A DNA stretch of 64,000 nt from Leucaena leucocephala (Eukaryota; Streptophyta; Magnoliopsida; Fabales; Fabaceae). The position numbers and the translations under genes were made by a program. This document shows, piece after piece, positions 1-12,544 of this stretch; within the stretch, counting starts at the first letter, position 1; each line of letters begins with the position of its first letter. The stretch is taken from the NCBI GenBank assembly GCA_037074615.1, contig CM073535.1:12315001-12379000 (forward strand), read 5' to 3'. The notes under the pieces were generated by a model. It worked only from the letters and a program-made list of their open reading frames with translations. It made no database searches and was not told the origin of the DNA.

Positions 1-306
1 CATCTATGGGTTACGATATGATATCTATGGGGGTACATCTACAGGTACAACATGTAAAGGAGAAATAGGAATAGGTTCCTCAAATACTCTATAAATATAA
101 TTTGACTCGATATATGAACTAACATATCTGTCTAATTCAAATTTCTCAGAATCTATAATATGTATCACTGGAGGAAGCCAATAATCATCATTATCCATCA
201 TATATTCCTCTTTTGAGTTTAAACCAGAATTATCTGAAGTTAAAACCTCGGATATAGGGTCTCCTTGATTAACTGTTGTTTCTTATCTAATCCTATATTT
301 AGTCAT
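1..306 (-). pseudogene. pre-gag ORF1 remnant of element H
   Basis: Reading leftwards from the ATG at 306-304, the translation has stops at codon 8 and near the left edge. It otherwise aligns with the start of the pre-gag frame of chromovirus C: both share TTVNQ close to the start, then an acidic serine-rich stretch, then a W-x-PPV motif. No domain is recognisable and the function is unknown. Its value is comparative. It shows that the frame upstream of gag in C is an inherited feature of this retrotransposon family rather than chance open sequence. The gene is broken and truncated by the window edge. Confidence 0.6.
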
Positions 307-405
307 CTTTGTCCTGCACCCACTTAGTGTTAATTATGATAGCTTATGCTAATTTATCTGTCTATAAATAATCTATTCAGAGCATTTCCTAAGCTAAAAT
401 CCTTT

Positions 406-417
406 GCTCTTATACCA
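406..417 (-). other. primer-binding site of H (initiator Met tRNA type)
   Basis: On the minus strand this reads TGGTATAAGAGC, one mismatch from the canonical TGGTATCAGAGC. It lies three bases inside the LTR end, exactly as in element C. Confidence 0.75.
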
Positions 418-420
418 AAA

Positions 421-3400
421 TATCGTATCCTTAATTTTAAGCTCAATTATAATCAATTGGAAGTAGATTGAACTAATTAAATACCTCTTTAACTTAGAAA
501 CATGAATTTTCAAGAAAATGTTTCTTGGGTACTCTTCAATGGTACTATTCCTTTGGTAATCTAGAATACATACCCAACTTTAAAAATTCATAGTTAAATC
601 TAAAAAAATAAAAATAGAGTGATTATGATTTCTAATGAAAGATCTTTCACTAACTTTTAATGCAAAATACAAAACTGAGGTTTCATTGTCCAAATGAAAT
701 CAATTTATTCGTGAAAAATACTGTTCATTTGGTAAAATATGAAAGTTCTAGTTTCTTTGCCTTAGTTTCAAAAATTCATTTCTCCTTGATCACTTATCCA
801 AATGAAACGTGTTACATATGGATTTAAACCTCAAGATGTGCTCTTTAAGTTCATAATTTAGTAGAAAAATTTGTTCATTTACCATGTGAAATTAGCACTC
901 GGACGTCACTACCTCCAATTGCTCACTTTATCTCAATTCCAGATTTTATCTCTAAATTAGGAAAATCATATCAAATTGAAAACTTAACTAATTGAGATTT
1001 CTTGTTGTATATTCAAATCTATGTATCTTAACTACTTTCATGCCAGATTTCACGTCATAAGCCATTGGTTAAGTCATGGAAAATCTTGTCATAAGGCTAC
1101 TACCCTATAATACATACATGATATAATGTATCATTGCATCCCATATTGCATCTCATAGTATTAAGTAGTCAACTTAAATTATATTACAATTTCATTCATC
1201 AATATTTACCCTCTTTCCTTTGTAGGTTCTAGCACCTATAACATGGTTATGCATATGGAAAGAATGAGATTTCACACAAAACTCAACAGCAAATCATACA
1301 AACTATAATATCATGCATGCTTGATTAAATGCCTAACATGTTATCATGATATGGGAGCTACTTCATAATTGTACATAAACAAACTCTAACATGCATAATC
1401 TCATGACATTAGTTGCAAGGAGTTACAATCATTCATACTTCATCATTATTATCATGGTATCATCTTAAGCTAAACCAAACATCACAAGTAATAAGCAAGC
1501 ATAAAATCAAACAAACATAAGATTATAGTTAGGTATTCTTGCTATCTCTTAGGTTATCCTTGTAAAACTCTTCTTTAGATTATCTTCTTCTCACACAAAT
1601 GTCAAAACCTAGCCATTACAAAGTAATATCAAGTTACAACTCAACTCCAAAACAATTCTAAGACTAGGTGTTTACTAGATTATATTATTTCTCCATTTTA
1701 TCTCTTATACTTCCATCTTTCTAAAATAAATTCTCATGGTTCATTTTCACATAATTTTTCATGTAGAATCCAATTATGAAATTAGAATTTCCAAAATCAA
1801 CTAACTTCCTTGGCTACTATACAGAATCAAAATGCTTCCTTTTATTTTCCAAAATTTCTCATTTTGATTATAATGCTTCCATTACTTGTTTCTCTACCTT
1901 ATCCCCACACAACTTTCCATGTTAAACCCATTTGAAGCATCAAAATCATGAAATTCTAATATATGAATAGTGATTAGTACAGTGACAGCCAAGAACACAA
2001 AACCTTAACTACATGTATACTTGAATTTCCAAGCCAATACCACTTGATTATAGCTTGTTTAAGCTTGTCTAAACTATCCATAACATAAAATTCATAATCC
2101 CACTACATATGAACAGCATGTCCAGTAGAAACATCAGGGGGAAAATGCCATAAAAACATTTTAAAATCAAGAGCAACATTCCTAGAATAAAGTCAAAGAT
2201 TAAAGGAACTACTTACCTTTCTTTTTGCTCCAAGGTGTATGCTTCTTTCTTGCTTCAAAGTAAATTTTTGTAGAGTTTCCCTAAGGTTTCCAAGCTATTG
2301 AATAGGTTTGAATATGGAGGTATTTATAGAAAAAGTTGGGTGGAAATGGAAGGCCAAGATTACTTTGGTTGCTATTTGATCTAATGGTCCATAATTCACC
2401 TTCCATCAATCTTGCCCTAGAAGTCTTATAATGAAATCATCCATGACATCATATAGGGCTATGTTTGGCTCAAGAAATAGGGAAATACTTATAGGAAAAA
2501 TTTCAGTCTAATCCGGTATTGATCTTATTAGTTTCACAAAGATCAGACTATTTTATGTTTATATTTTTTATAATATTCTAGAATATTTATTCTATCCTTA
2601 AATCTAATATACAGATTTTTCCTACCATTAACATTGTTAGATTGAGTATTTATCTACTTACTGTCTCTTAGAAAATGACAAAAATGCCCTTGGTTCACTA
2701 TCTTACATTATATTAACCCTAAGGGCATAATTATCATTTTACACCTCTTTACTTCTTATCAGGGCATGTACTGACTCTGACTAATAACCTTTATACTTTT
2801 TTGGATGTTTTTGACCTGTCCAAAATAACTAAAATGCCCTCCATCCATATATTGTTCATAATTAGAACACAAGGGCATTTTCCTAATTTTGCACTTTTTC
2901 TGGGTTCCTCTATATAGGTCCAACATCTTTATAGCTCAATTCCCAAGAAACCTCTTCCAAAAGTATTTATCTGGTATATAATTATACTGTAAATTCTATT
3001 AAAAATTCTATAGAACTCCTTATTGAGTTCTGTCACCTTTATAAATCTTATATTAATTATAAGAATTTACTACAAAATTTCATCTGATTCTGAGGTCCAA
3101 AAAATACTATACTACTTTTCCCCATCTAAAGAAATTTATATCAATTTATCAGGATCTCAAATCAAAATTATGTGTTACGTTAAACTTATCAGAATAATTT
3201 TCTCTATTTACTGGTAACATTTAGGATTAAACTATTTCTGGGCAGTTTTGGGCCTTTTTCGACTCAACTTCCTCATAATTACAATTTTACCCATTGAACT
3301 TTTTTTAAATTACATTTAGGTCCTCAAAATTTTTGAAATTACACTAGTTAGCCTAACATTTATGTCGACCTTTTATTTTGGCCCACAAACTTTTCTAAAA

Positions 3401-3542
3401 TTCACTTAGGTCCTTGAACTTTCTATTATTTACAATTTAATCCGTTTTCTTCCGTAAATGACAACATTTTCCTTAGAGAATCTCATGTATATTACGTACA
3501 AACTATACATACATATCAAATAAGAAAATTGGGGATATGACA
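421..3542 (-). repeat. 5' LTR of Ty3/gypsy element H
   Basis: On the minus strand the LTR starts TGTCATATCCCCAA at 3542 and ends at the primer site; the expected final TGACA has decayed to CGATA. A TATAAATA box lies at 2321-2328. A consensus-like splice donor (AAAG|GTAAGT at 2216) and a TTATAG|GTGCT acceptor-like site at 1236 follow downstream. Its start is clearly related to that of the inverted solo LTR at 3696-6856. Confidence 0.8.
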
Positions 3543-3695
3543 CTATGTATCTGCTTAATTGCAGATCTTGGTATCTTAACTTATTTTTATCATTTCTCCA
3601 AGTATTTAATGTTCATGTAGTGAAGAATGAAGGATACAAGTAGGGGTAGCAAATAGGTGTGACTTTGGAATTGTCATAGTTAATGTTCTTAATTT
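3543..3695. other. 153-bp spacer between two inverted Ty3 LTRs
   Basis: This short AT-rich stretch separates the minus-oriented LTR of H from the plus-oriented solo LTR. It includes one TSD copy for each (CTATG at 3543, AATTT at 3691). No gene is visible. It may be the leftward continuation of the degenerate minus-strand transposon-like gene at 6862-7880. Confidence 0.5.
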
Positions 3696-6600
3696 TGTCA
3701 TATCCCCAATTTTCTTATCTGATGTATGTGTACAGTTTATATGCAATGGACATGAGATTCTTAGAATTTACTGTATCAAATTAAGGAAGGAAAGAGAGAT
3801 ACTATTAACTAAGGAAAGTTCAGAGACCTAAACAAAAATTAGAAAAGGTTGAAGGCCAAAAGTGAAAGTAGAAACAAAAGGAGGGACCTAAGTGCAATTA
3901 ACCAAAAGTTTAGGGACCTAAATGTAATTAAGCAAAAGTTGAACCGAAAAGGCTAAAAAATATTTAGAATCATATTAGACCCAAATTTTACCAATAGATA
4001 GACAAAATTATTCTGGTCAGTTTAACGTGAGACATAATTTTGATTTGAGGTCCCGATTAATTGATATAAATTCTTTAAGTGAGGAAAAATTATTATAGTA
4101 TTTTTTAGACCTCAGAATTAGATAAAACTTTATAATAAATTCCTATATTAAATATAAGAATTTGAAAAAATTTACAAAGTCAGAAAAGGAATCTAGTAAA
4201 ATTCTTTTCAGATTTTACAGTAGAATAAAATACCCGATAAATAGGGTCAGAAGAGATTTCTTGGATTTATGCCATAAAGGTAATTGACCAATACCAAGAC
4301 CCAAATGGCGTCCTAATAGTCCCAATAAGATAATGAGATAGTTAAGTGGGCCAGAGTCTAGAGTAACACAGGAAAAGTATGAATTTACGAAAATACCCCT
4401 AGATGGCCAGATTATACCAGTGATGGATGGAGGGAATTTTAGTCATTTTGGATAGGCCAAAAACATCCAAGATAGTATAAAGATTATTAGTTAGAGCCAG
4501 TATATGCCCCGAGGCAGTATAAAGAGGTGTGAAATGACAATTATGCCCTTAGGGTTAATATAGTGTAAGAAAGTGCAACAAGAGTATTTTGGTCATTTTC
4601 CAAAGGATGGTTGGAAGATAAATAATCAGTCTAACAATGTCAATGGTATGTGAAACCTAGACACTGGTTTCCAGGATAGAATACATATGATGGAATATTA
4701 TAAAAATTAGGAACATAAAACAGTTTGGTTTTTGTGAAACTGCTCTGATCGGTACTAGATTGGACTAGAATTTTTCCTATAAGTATATTTACCTTTTTCT
4801 AGCCAAACATGCCCCTAAATGATGTCATGCATTGCGTCAAGCTTGAGGCTTCTAGGGAAAGCTTGGTAAAGAACGAATATGGCCCACTAGATCAAATAGT
4901 AACCAAACTAATCTTGGCCATTCATTTCCACCCAAGATTTTCTATACATACCCCACAAACCAGATTGGATTTGGCATGCATGGTATCTTAGGGAACCTCT
5001 GTCCAAATTTCAATTGAACCAAGAAAGAAGCAAAGAACTTGGAGCAACAAGCAAGGTAACTATCTCCCTTGTTCTTGGACTTTAATCTAGCAAGTTAGCC
5101 CTTGGTTTTAAGGAGTTTTTGTGACCTATTTCTATTGAGGTTGCTGCTGGAAGTGCTGTCCATATGTGATAAGAATATGAGTTTTATGTTATGGATAATT
5201 TAGACAAGCTTAAACAAGCTAGAATCAAGTGGTATAAGCTTGAAAATTCAAGTATGCATGTAGTTGAGCTTTGTGTTATTGGCTGCTACTGTACATATGA
5301 CTGTTCATATATTGGAATTTCATGGTTTTGATGCTTCCAAAGAGTTTAAAATGGAAAATTGTGTGGGGATAAAGTAGGAGAACAAGTATTGGAAGCATTG
5401 GAATCAAAATGTGAATTTTTGGAAAATCAAGGCTTCACTTCGGTTATGTATAGCAGCTCATGGGATGTTTCGATTTTGGAAATTCTGGTTTCATATTTGG
5501 ATTCTACATGAAAAAATATGTGGAAATGAACCATGACAATTTATTTCAGAAAGATGGAAGTATGGAATATAAAATAGAAAAAGAATGGAAGTTAATGAAA
5601 ACCTAGTCTTGGAATTGTTTTCTAGTTGAGTTGTAACTTGATATTACTTTGTAATGGCTAGGCTTTGAAATTTGTGTGGGAAGGAAATCATCTCAAGAAG
5701 ACTTTGTCAAGGATAGCTAAAGAGGTAGCAAGAATACCAAACTATAGTTTCATGTTTGCTTGATTGTATGGTTGCTTGTTAGTTATAATGTTTGATTGAG
5801 CATGAGATTGTGTCATCATGTTGATGATAAAGTATGAATGATTGCAACTCTTTGCAACTAATTTCATGACAATATTCATGTTAGAGTTTGCTTATGTACT
5901 ATTATGAAGTAGCTCCCATCTCATGATAACATGTTAAGCATCCAATTAATCATGCATGATATTATAGTTTGTATGTCTTGCTATTGGGATTTCCATGAAA
6001 TCTCATTATTTCTATATACATAACCATGTTATAGGTGCTGGAACCTATCAATGAAAAAGGGTAAACATATATGGTTGAACTTGTATTATAAGTTATATTG
6101 GTTACATTACACTATGGAAGGATATGATGGGATGCATGGTGTATGATTATGTAGTGGTGGTCTGAGGCCGTGGCCTTGTGATGATATTTATGACACCTTA
6201 ACCAACGAGTTTGAACTTGAAATTTTGTATGATAATAGATAAGATATATAGATTTATATGAAAACCAAGAACAACTCAATTGGTTAAGTATTCAATTTAT
6301 TATGATTTTTCTAAGTTGGAGTTAAAATATGGAACTAAGATAAAGTGACCAACTGGAGGCAGTAATGTTCCGATGTTAATTTCTATGGTAAATGAACGAT
6401 TTTTCCTATTAAATTTTATGATCTTAAATAACACATCTGTATCTTTAAATCTATAGGTAACACGGTTTATTTGGACAAGTAACGAAAGAGAAATGAATTT
6501 TTGAAGTTAAGGCAAAGAAACTGGAACTTCCAGATTTTACCAATTGAACCGTGTATTTCAACGAATAAATTGATTTTATTGGGACAATGAAACCTTAGTT

Positions 6601-6856
6601 TTATATTTTTTCTTCAAATTTAAATGAAATAGATTTTATTATAAATTGGAACCACCCTATTTCAATTTTTCTACATTTAATTATGAATTTACAAAGTTAG
6701 GTACATGTTCTGGATTACCAAATGAACAGTAACTGTGAACAGTACCCCCCGAGAAGTAATCTTTTGAAATTGCATCTTTCTAAGGCAAAAGGCTATGTAA
6801 TTGGTCCAAATGACTTCTAACTAAGTATAATTGAGGTTGAAAATAAGGATACGACA
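3696..6856 (+). repeat. solo LTR, Ty3/gypsy (same family as H), TSD AATTT
   Basis: It starts TGTCATATCCCCAATTTT and ends GGATACGACA. It is flanked by a perfect 5-bp duplication, AATTT, at 3691-3695 and 6857-6861. There is no primer site or internal region next to it, so it is a solo LTR left by recombination between the two LTRs of a full element. A splice-donor-like AAG|GTAACT (5056) and an acceptor-like TTATAG|GTGCTGGAACC (6034) are retained at the same spacing as in H. Confidence 0.9.
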
Positions 6857-6861
6857 AATTT

Positions 6862-7880
6862 CACTATAGATCAAGGCACCTAAGTTAATCTTTTCTCCTT
6901 TTATATAATCATCTTGAGTGAGGTTGGTGAAGCTTCTAGACTTCTTCACCATGCTTCTAGAATAGATATAATGGATTATCTTATGATAATCACACGTATC
7001 CTCAGCTACAAACTTCAAGTCCCAGGTGAAGTTGTCAATCAACATGAGAATTTATTAGATGTTTTTAAGTGATAGGGCAAGTTCTTTCTTACGATTGGTT
7101 GTCCTAAGTATAGAGTTAATTACATCACTATCTAGATTGATCTCTCTATGCCTTAACTCAGTGGTCAAATAGCTCTTTATAGGTTAACATTCCTAAGTGG
7201 CTTTATCATAGACCTTCATATTATATTAGAACCTTCTCACTACTTTAGGACTATAAGATAGTTTGATTCCTAGCCAATTTTCATAGTAATTCATTGAATT
7301 AGAGAGGTTTAGCAAGGTTTTGTCATTGTACTTCAAGTAGTCTAAATTTGCATAGACTACAGGGCATAAATCCCTATAAGTAAACTCTATCTTATATTTT
7401 TCCTTGTCAACTCCTTTATCTAATCTCTTATGGGTAAGTCTGTAGAAGTAGGAGGAAAGGTTATATGAGTAGAGGTACCTTGAGACGAATCATATTTTCC
7501 TCTCCTAGCTAAAAGAGGAATAGATGAAGTGGATTGAGGAGAGAGTTCCACGTTAAGGTAGCATTGACTAAATGATTAATGTTATCGTCTAATTGAGTGT
7601 CTTCTGATCATATTTCTTCATACATAATGGGCAATATGTGTCTCTTCCTCTTTAAAGGTTATTGTGAGCTATGTTGAGTCACAACGTTATGTCGTGTATC
7701 AACTTTATGAGTGGCCATATCCCAAGATGAAGAATCACATCTTGCTTGACCTTAGGCCTATATTTTGACTTGGAAGGAGTTTCATGCTTCTTCCCTTTAC
7801 TGTTATCACTCTTAACATTAGCATTCTTTGTCTTCACAATTTTTCCTTTAATAGTATAAAGAATAGAGTAGTTGCGGTAT
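6862..7880 (-). pseudogene. degenerate plant-transposon-like protein gene (inverted copy)
   Basis: The minus-strand translation contains a readable block at about 7045-6862 (HKIIHYIYSRSM, then INLGALIYSEI). This resembles the 'putative plant transposon protein' domain found in many plant retroelement-derived proteins. Upstream, frames broken by stops and shifts carry a lysine-rich start (KTKNANV...KSKYRPKV) and a D-K-G-V-D-K block. The same blocks occur on the plus strand at 15419-16662, so the two are inverted copies of one gene. The solo LTR at 3696-6856 cuts this copy at its 3' side. It is non-functional. The family assignment rests on remembered motif similarity and is moderate. Confidence 0.5.
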
Positions 7881-9184
7881 GAGAAATGTGAAATTTGTGA
7901 GAAATGAATGGTTTGAGAAGTTAGGGAGGATGATTTGGAAGCTTCGAATGATGTGTTAAATAATGGAAAAAAGTTAGAGAAGTTTCAGTTGTATAGGAGA
8001 GAGGGATTTTTTAAGGAGGGTTTTGATGAACTGACATAGTAACGATCATATTTTGTTTTTATAAATGCTAATATATCTATAATCATGTTGATAAGACCCC
8101 TTTTTGAAGTGTTTAATGATAAATATCAATAAAACAAATTTACTCTTTCATTTTATTTATCAAATGGCTTTTTGATAAATGCTCTTGTCAAAGAGATTTT
8201 CAATAAATGTCTGTATTTATCTAAGCACAAAGACCAAAGACCAAGACCAGTAACTGAAACTTTTACTACTCATTTATCGAAGCATGTATTAATAAGAGAA
8301 TTTATTGATAAATGGTTCGATAAATCTTACGATTCAAGTTTTAAAGAATTTGCTACATTTTTTGAAGGCCTTATTGATAAGACCCTTTATTGGCGGTTTC
8401 TTCTATAGATCTTTGATTTAATTTCTTTCAAAAATCCATACTTCCATTTATCGAAGTCTCCTTCGATCAACCCTCTTATCAAACTGTTATTCGATCAATT
8501 AATGTATGATAGAATTCAACAAGTTATGATATTTTTAAACATGATTTTCATAATCATTTTTTCCCTATTTGTCACTAGCTGAAATTTTGAAGGATTAATC
8601 ATAGTGAAGCTCTCTTATCAAGGTAATATCTCATCCTTCTAGTTTAAAGTGATACTTATAAAGAAGATTTTTGATGAAAGCACATAGAGATGAGAAATAT
8701 TATTATCAAGCTTAGAATATAAAGTTTATTCTATAGATGCGAGCTCAATATATATAAAAGAGATGGTTTAACAATGCTTATTTTTTTATTCTGCAACTTG
8801 ATGAATTGATCCATGAAACTCATTGCCTTCCTCTCTTATTGTGTTTGAGCATCCTCCATGACTCTTACTTATGCTACATAACTTTGATATGTATTCATTT
8901 TCTTTCCAAATTTCTCCCATCGTGTTAAGTTGATTTCTTCCATAACTAGCATGTTATACTTATTGCTCCTCTATATTTATTTTATTGTTTTGTTATTTAT
9001 TCTTCTATGTTTATGTTTGTCATGATGTGGTTTTGCAAAAAAAAAATGTGTACAGTACTTCACTGTTATTAATAAAACCAGTAAAGTTGCTCTTTTTATT
9101 AGAAAAAGTTGTACAATACTTCACAATTCCTTCTAAAGAATTGTCAACTAAAATATTAGTTAATGGTTGTTCATATAGAACCAT
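7881..9184 (-). repeat. upstream/leader DNA of the inverted transposon-like copy
   Basis: Read on the minus strand, this aligns in patches with 14560-15418 on the plus strand. Shared patches include AATATGATCGTTACT just before the gene and GAGGATGCTCAA near 8860 (plus copy near 14571). Between 8081 and 8520 it is rich in TTATCGA / TCGATAAA motifs. No coding sequence is supported; the small open frames here have no resemblance to the other copy. Confidence 0.5.
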
Positions 9185-9297
9185 TACTTAATGCTATTAT
9201 TTGCATTATTGTGGTAAAACATTTCACATTTCTCACACATGCTATATTAAAAGAAATTCTAATGTAAAAAATTTAGTTTGGGATCCTAAAGGACAAG
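9185..9297 (+). pseudogene. copia-type gag zinc-knuckle fragment, split by a solo LTR
   Basis: The frame reads C-YYLHY-C-GKTF-H-ISHT-C, a recognisable if imperfect retroviral CCHC knuckle. It is followed by a basic stretch and LVWDPKGQ. After the solo LTR (9298-12539) and its TSD are removed, the frame continues at 12545 as a TNSQGPKVKW-like string. This is the kind of sequence that follows the knuckle in SIRE/Maximus-type copia gag proteins. It is a fragment only, with stops on both sides. The lineage is inferred from memory. Confidence 0.4.
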
Positions 9298-12200
9298 TGA
9301 AATATCCTTACTTTCATACATCTTAGGGATTATTTAGTAGCATTTATAACCATTTACAAGACCTTGGAAGTCCATTAGTTAAATATAGAATTTTACTGTT
9401 ATCGAGTTACTATTATATAGTATTACAGATTAGGCAGCAAATTTTGAGAAATCATAATTAATTCTAGAAAAATTGAAATGAAGTGATTCAAAAAACTACG
9501 TGAAGATAACATCTTGAAATTTAATAGAAAAATAATTTCCTGATCAAATGTTTATTCAATTAATACAGTTTATTCGTCAAAAATTACTGTTCATTTGCTC
9601 AAAAATTCTGAAAATAGATTCTAGTCCCTTACTTTGGAAAAACCGTTCTCTTTGTACAGACATCAAAATAAGGTGTTATTAGTGTCAAAACATAGCTTGA
9701 CATGTTAACTAAATGTTTGTAAAATTTCATACATTTATCTCATCATTTACTATTTTTTATTACATCATGACCATCACTACTTATATTGGTCATATAACAA
9801 CATTACATATAACAATTCTTCACATAACATTTATACTATCCAATCCCTATCTTCTCTTTATGCTTTTTCATCCTCTTTTGTCATTAATAAACCTATGAGA
9901 TTGGGATTATATGGAGGGGGTGAGATTTCTAGGGAAATCTTAGTAGCAAACGGTACTAAACAATGCATTCATTAATGTAAATACTTGTGCTTGCTTGTGA
10001 AAGTGTTAATATTGTGTAATGTACATGCTTCCATGTAACATATGAAATATAATTGGCCAAAGTAATCATAGAAATAGAGCTTCAATCATAAGCACATATG
10101 CAACACAATTCAACAAAGCCATAGCATAACCAAGCATAACATTCAATACATACAAGTTTATGATAAGTTTACTACGTCACTTGCTTGATTTCTTTCACTT
10201 TAACCTTGCCTCTTTATTCTTACTTCTCTTGGATGTGTGGCTGCCTCTTTGGAGTCCACAATCAAATCCTAACATCACATAATCATTCATCCATTACAAT
10301 CTAACTTTCTCTTGAACATTGAGCTCATTTAACTACATTAACTTACCTTAATCTTAACTAATAGACTTGGCCTTTAAATCAATTGATGTCTTGACTTTAC
10401 CCTACACAATTTCATATTTTGAATCCATCTATGAGCTTAGAATCATGAAATTCTACCTCCTATACACTGTTATGAACAGATTTGAAAAATATGCATAATT
10501 CTTCCAAAAATTCTCAATTTGATTCCAATGCTTCCCATACTTGTTTATCTACTTTATCCCACACAACTTTTCATTTTAAAACTGTTAGAATCATGAAAAT
10601 TATGAAATTTCAATCACTGTTCATGTGAGTGAACAGTAATAGCAAAGAATTCCAAGAATTACAACTTTCAATTCCAATGTTTCAAAGGTTCAAAACCTAT
10701 CCAGTCCTACACAAAATCATCATATAAATTCAATGGAAGCATTAGATCATTGAAATTCCATATCCTTCTATCATGAACAATATAGACCAAAATATATCTT
10801 CAGTGGCCAAGTCAAGATTATCAACTTGATTCAACAACCAATCACCTAACTAGCTTGTTTAAACTTCAATCATATAACTCTAACTTTAATTTCTTCTTTC
10901 TCCTTTCATATAAGGTTTTGCACATCACATACACCTTAGAGAAAAATTAAATTTCTTCCATGAAAAATCTAAGTTCATGCTCCCCAATCAAAGGAAAATA
11001 AGTTATGAAAGATTGCTTACCTTTAATCTCTAGCTTGCTTGAACTTTGGACCTTAGATTCTTCTTTGTTTTGACTTGAGTTTTCATTTTATCATAGTTTT
11101 CCCAAGGTTCTTGCTTCACAGTTTTGAACAGAAATAGTGGGGGTATTTATAGAAAATCTCATGGAAAATGAATGGCCAATATCACTTTATGTACTATTTG
11201 ATCTAATGGCTCATAATTGCTCTTACATCAAACTTGCCCACCAAGCCAACTTGAGATAAGATTACATGACAAAATTATTATCTTACCCTTGCCTTTGGAC
11301 CCCATGTGTGAGGTCTTGTGAGTTCCACCATGCGCAAACCCTAATTCTCACTTTATACCTTTTTCTTTTCTTTTTCAAAAATTCATAAATTATTCATGAT
11401 TAGACTTGGGCTCCAAGAAAACTTTTGGGACTTATTGGGCTGCCCTAAAATGAAATATTGGGCTGCCCTAGGCCTTCCTTGGGTCCAATAGCTAATTGGC
11501 ACAAATCCCAAGGCACTTTCCTTGTACTGATATCCTTAAAATGTCCTAATTTTTAAATAAATGCTAGACACCTCTTTTAATGGTTCTAAAATTTTTAGAA
11601 ATTTATTCTAATATAAATTAAATCCTTTACAAAGTATCATAATTTTCTAAGACCCAGAAGTCCTGATAAAAATTCCTTATATTTCCTCAAGACCCTTTAT
11701 CGGAGCTCGATTTAACTTTAATTTCTCAAAGGGCATTATCATCTTTTTACAGATCATCAAAGTATTCCTTGAACTTGGTCAACTATTTTGGAAACTCCCC
11801 TTGACTGTTTAACCTTAGTCAAATGACCAAAATATCTTTCATTTATCTCTGGCTCATTAACACAATACAATGGCACACCTATTGGCATTTTCATAATTTT
11901 ACATTTTTCCTGGTCTTTATTAGCCTTGGCCAACCTACTTCTATAAAAATATTATTGGGCCTATAAGGCACCATTTTGGGCCCTTTACATGATCCACTAC
12001 CTTAATGCGCTTAACTGCCGAGAAATTCCCCCGAAACATATTTATCGTATATTTTAATCTATTGTAAATTCCATAATAAATTCTACATAACTACTTTTTG
12101 AGATCTATCAATTTTATAAATTTTCATATTAATTATAAGAATTTATTTCCAAATTTCATCTGATTCTGAGGTCCAGAGGATATTGTATTAATTTCTCTTT

Positions 12201-12539
12201 CTTCAAAAATTAATATAAATTTTTCGGGACCTCAAATCAAAATTATGTGTTTAGTCAAACTAATCAGAATAATTTTCTCTATTTACTGGAAAATTTTGGG
12301 ACTAATATGATTTTGAGCATTTTTATGCCTTTTCCGTCTTCACTTTCAATAATTACCATTTTGCCCTTGAACTTTTGAAAATTACACTTTGCACTATAGA
12401 ACTTTTAAACTTTTTATTTTAGTCCCCCGTCTTTATACCTTTGTCTAAGAATTGTTTTTTTCTATTCATCATCACAATTCTTTCTAAACCTCTTTTCACT
12501 ATCAGTATTATACAAATAGGGAAAAATTAGGATGTGACA
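9298..12539 (-). repeat. solo LTR, Ty3/gypsy subfamily 2, TSD ACAAG
   Basis: On the minus strand it starts TGTCACATCCTAATTTTTCC and ends GGATATTTCA. A perfect ACAAG duplication flanks it at 9293-9297 and 12540-12544. A TATA-like box (GGTATTTATAG on plus, near 11145) and a splice-donor-like AAAG|GTAAGC (minus, 11020) are present. It is closely related to the solo LTR at 16691-19522. Confidence 0.9.
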
Positions 12540-12544
12540 ACAAG

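Larger units (their letters stand above)
1..3542 (-). mobile_element. Ty3/gypsy element H, 5' part only (continues left of window)
   Basis: The order on the minus strand is LTR, primer-binding site, leader, pre-gag reading frame. The element therefore points left, and its gag-pol and 3' LTR lie outside the window. The leader aligns by eye with the leader of chromovirus C (53069-53200): both carry a GTCATAATT-ACACTAAGT stretch just before the pre-gag ATG. The right flank, CTATG at 3543-3547, should be one target-site copy, but its partner is off-window. This copy has in-frame stops and is clearly older than C. Confidence 0.75.

Noticed and set aside
8172..8408. 78-codon open frame in the TCGATAA-rich region
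   Set aside because: No counterpart in the inverted copy at 14760-15190, and its composition follows the repeated motif.
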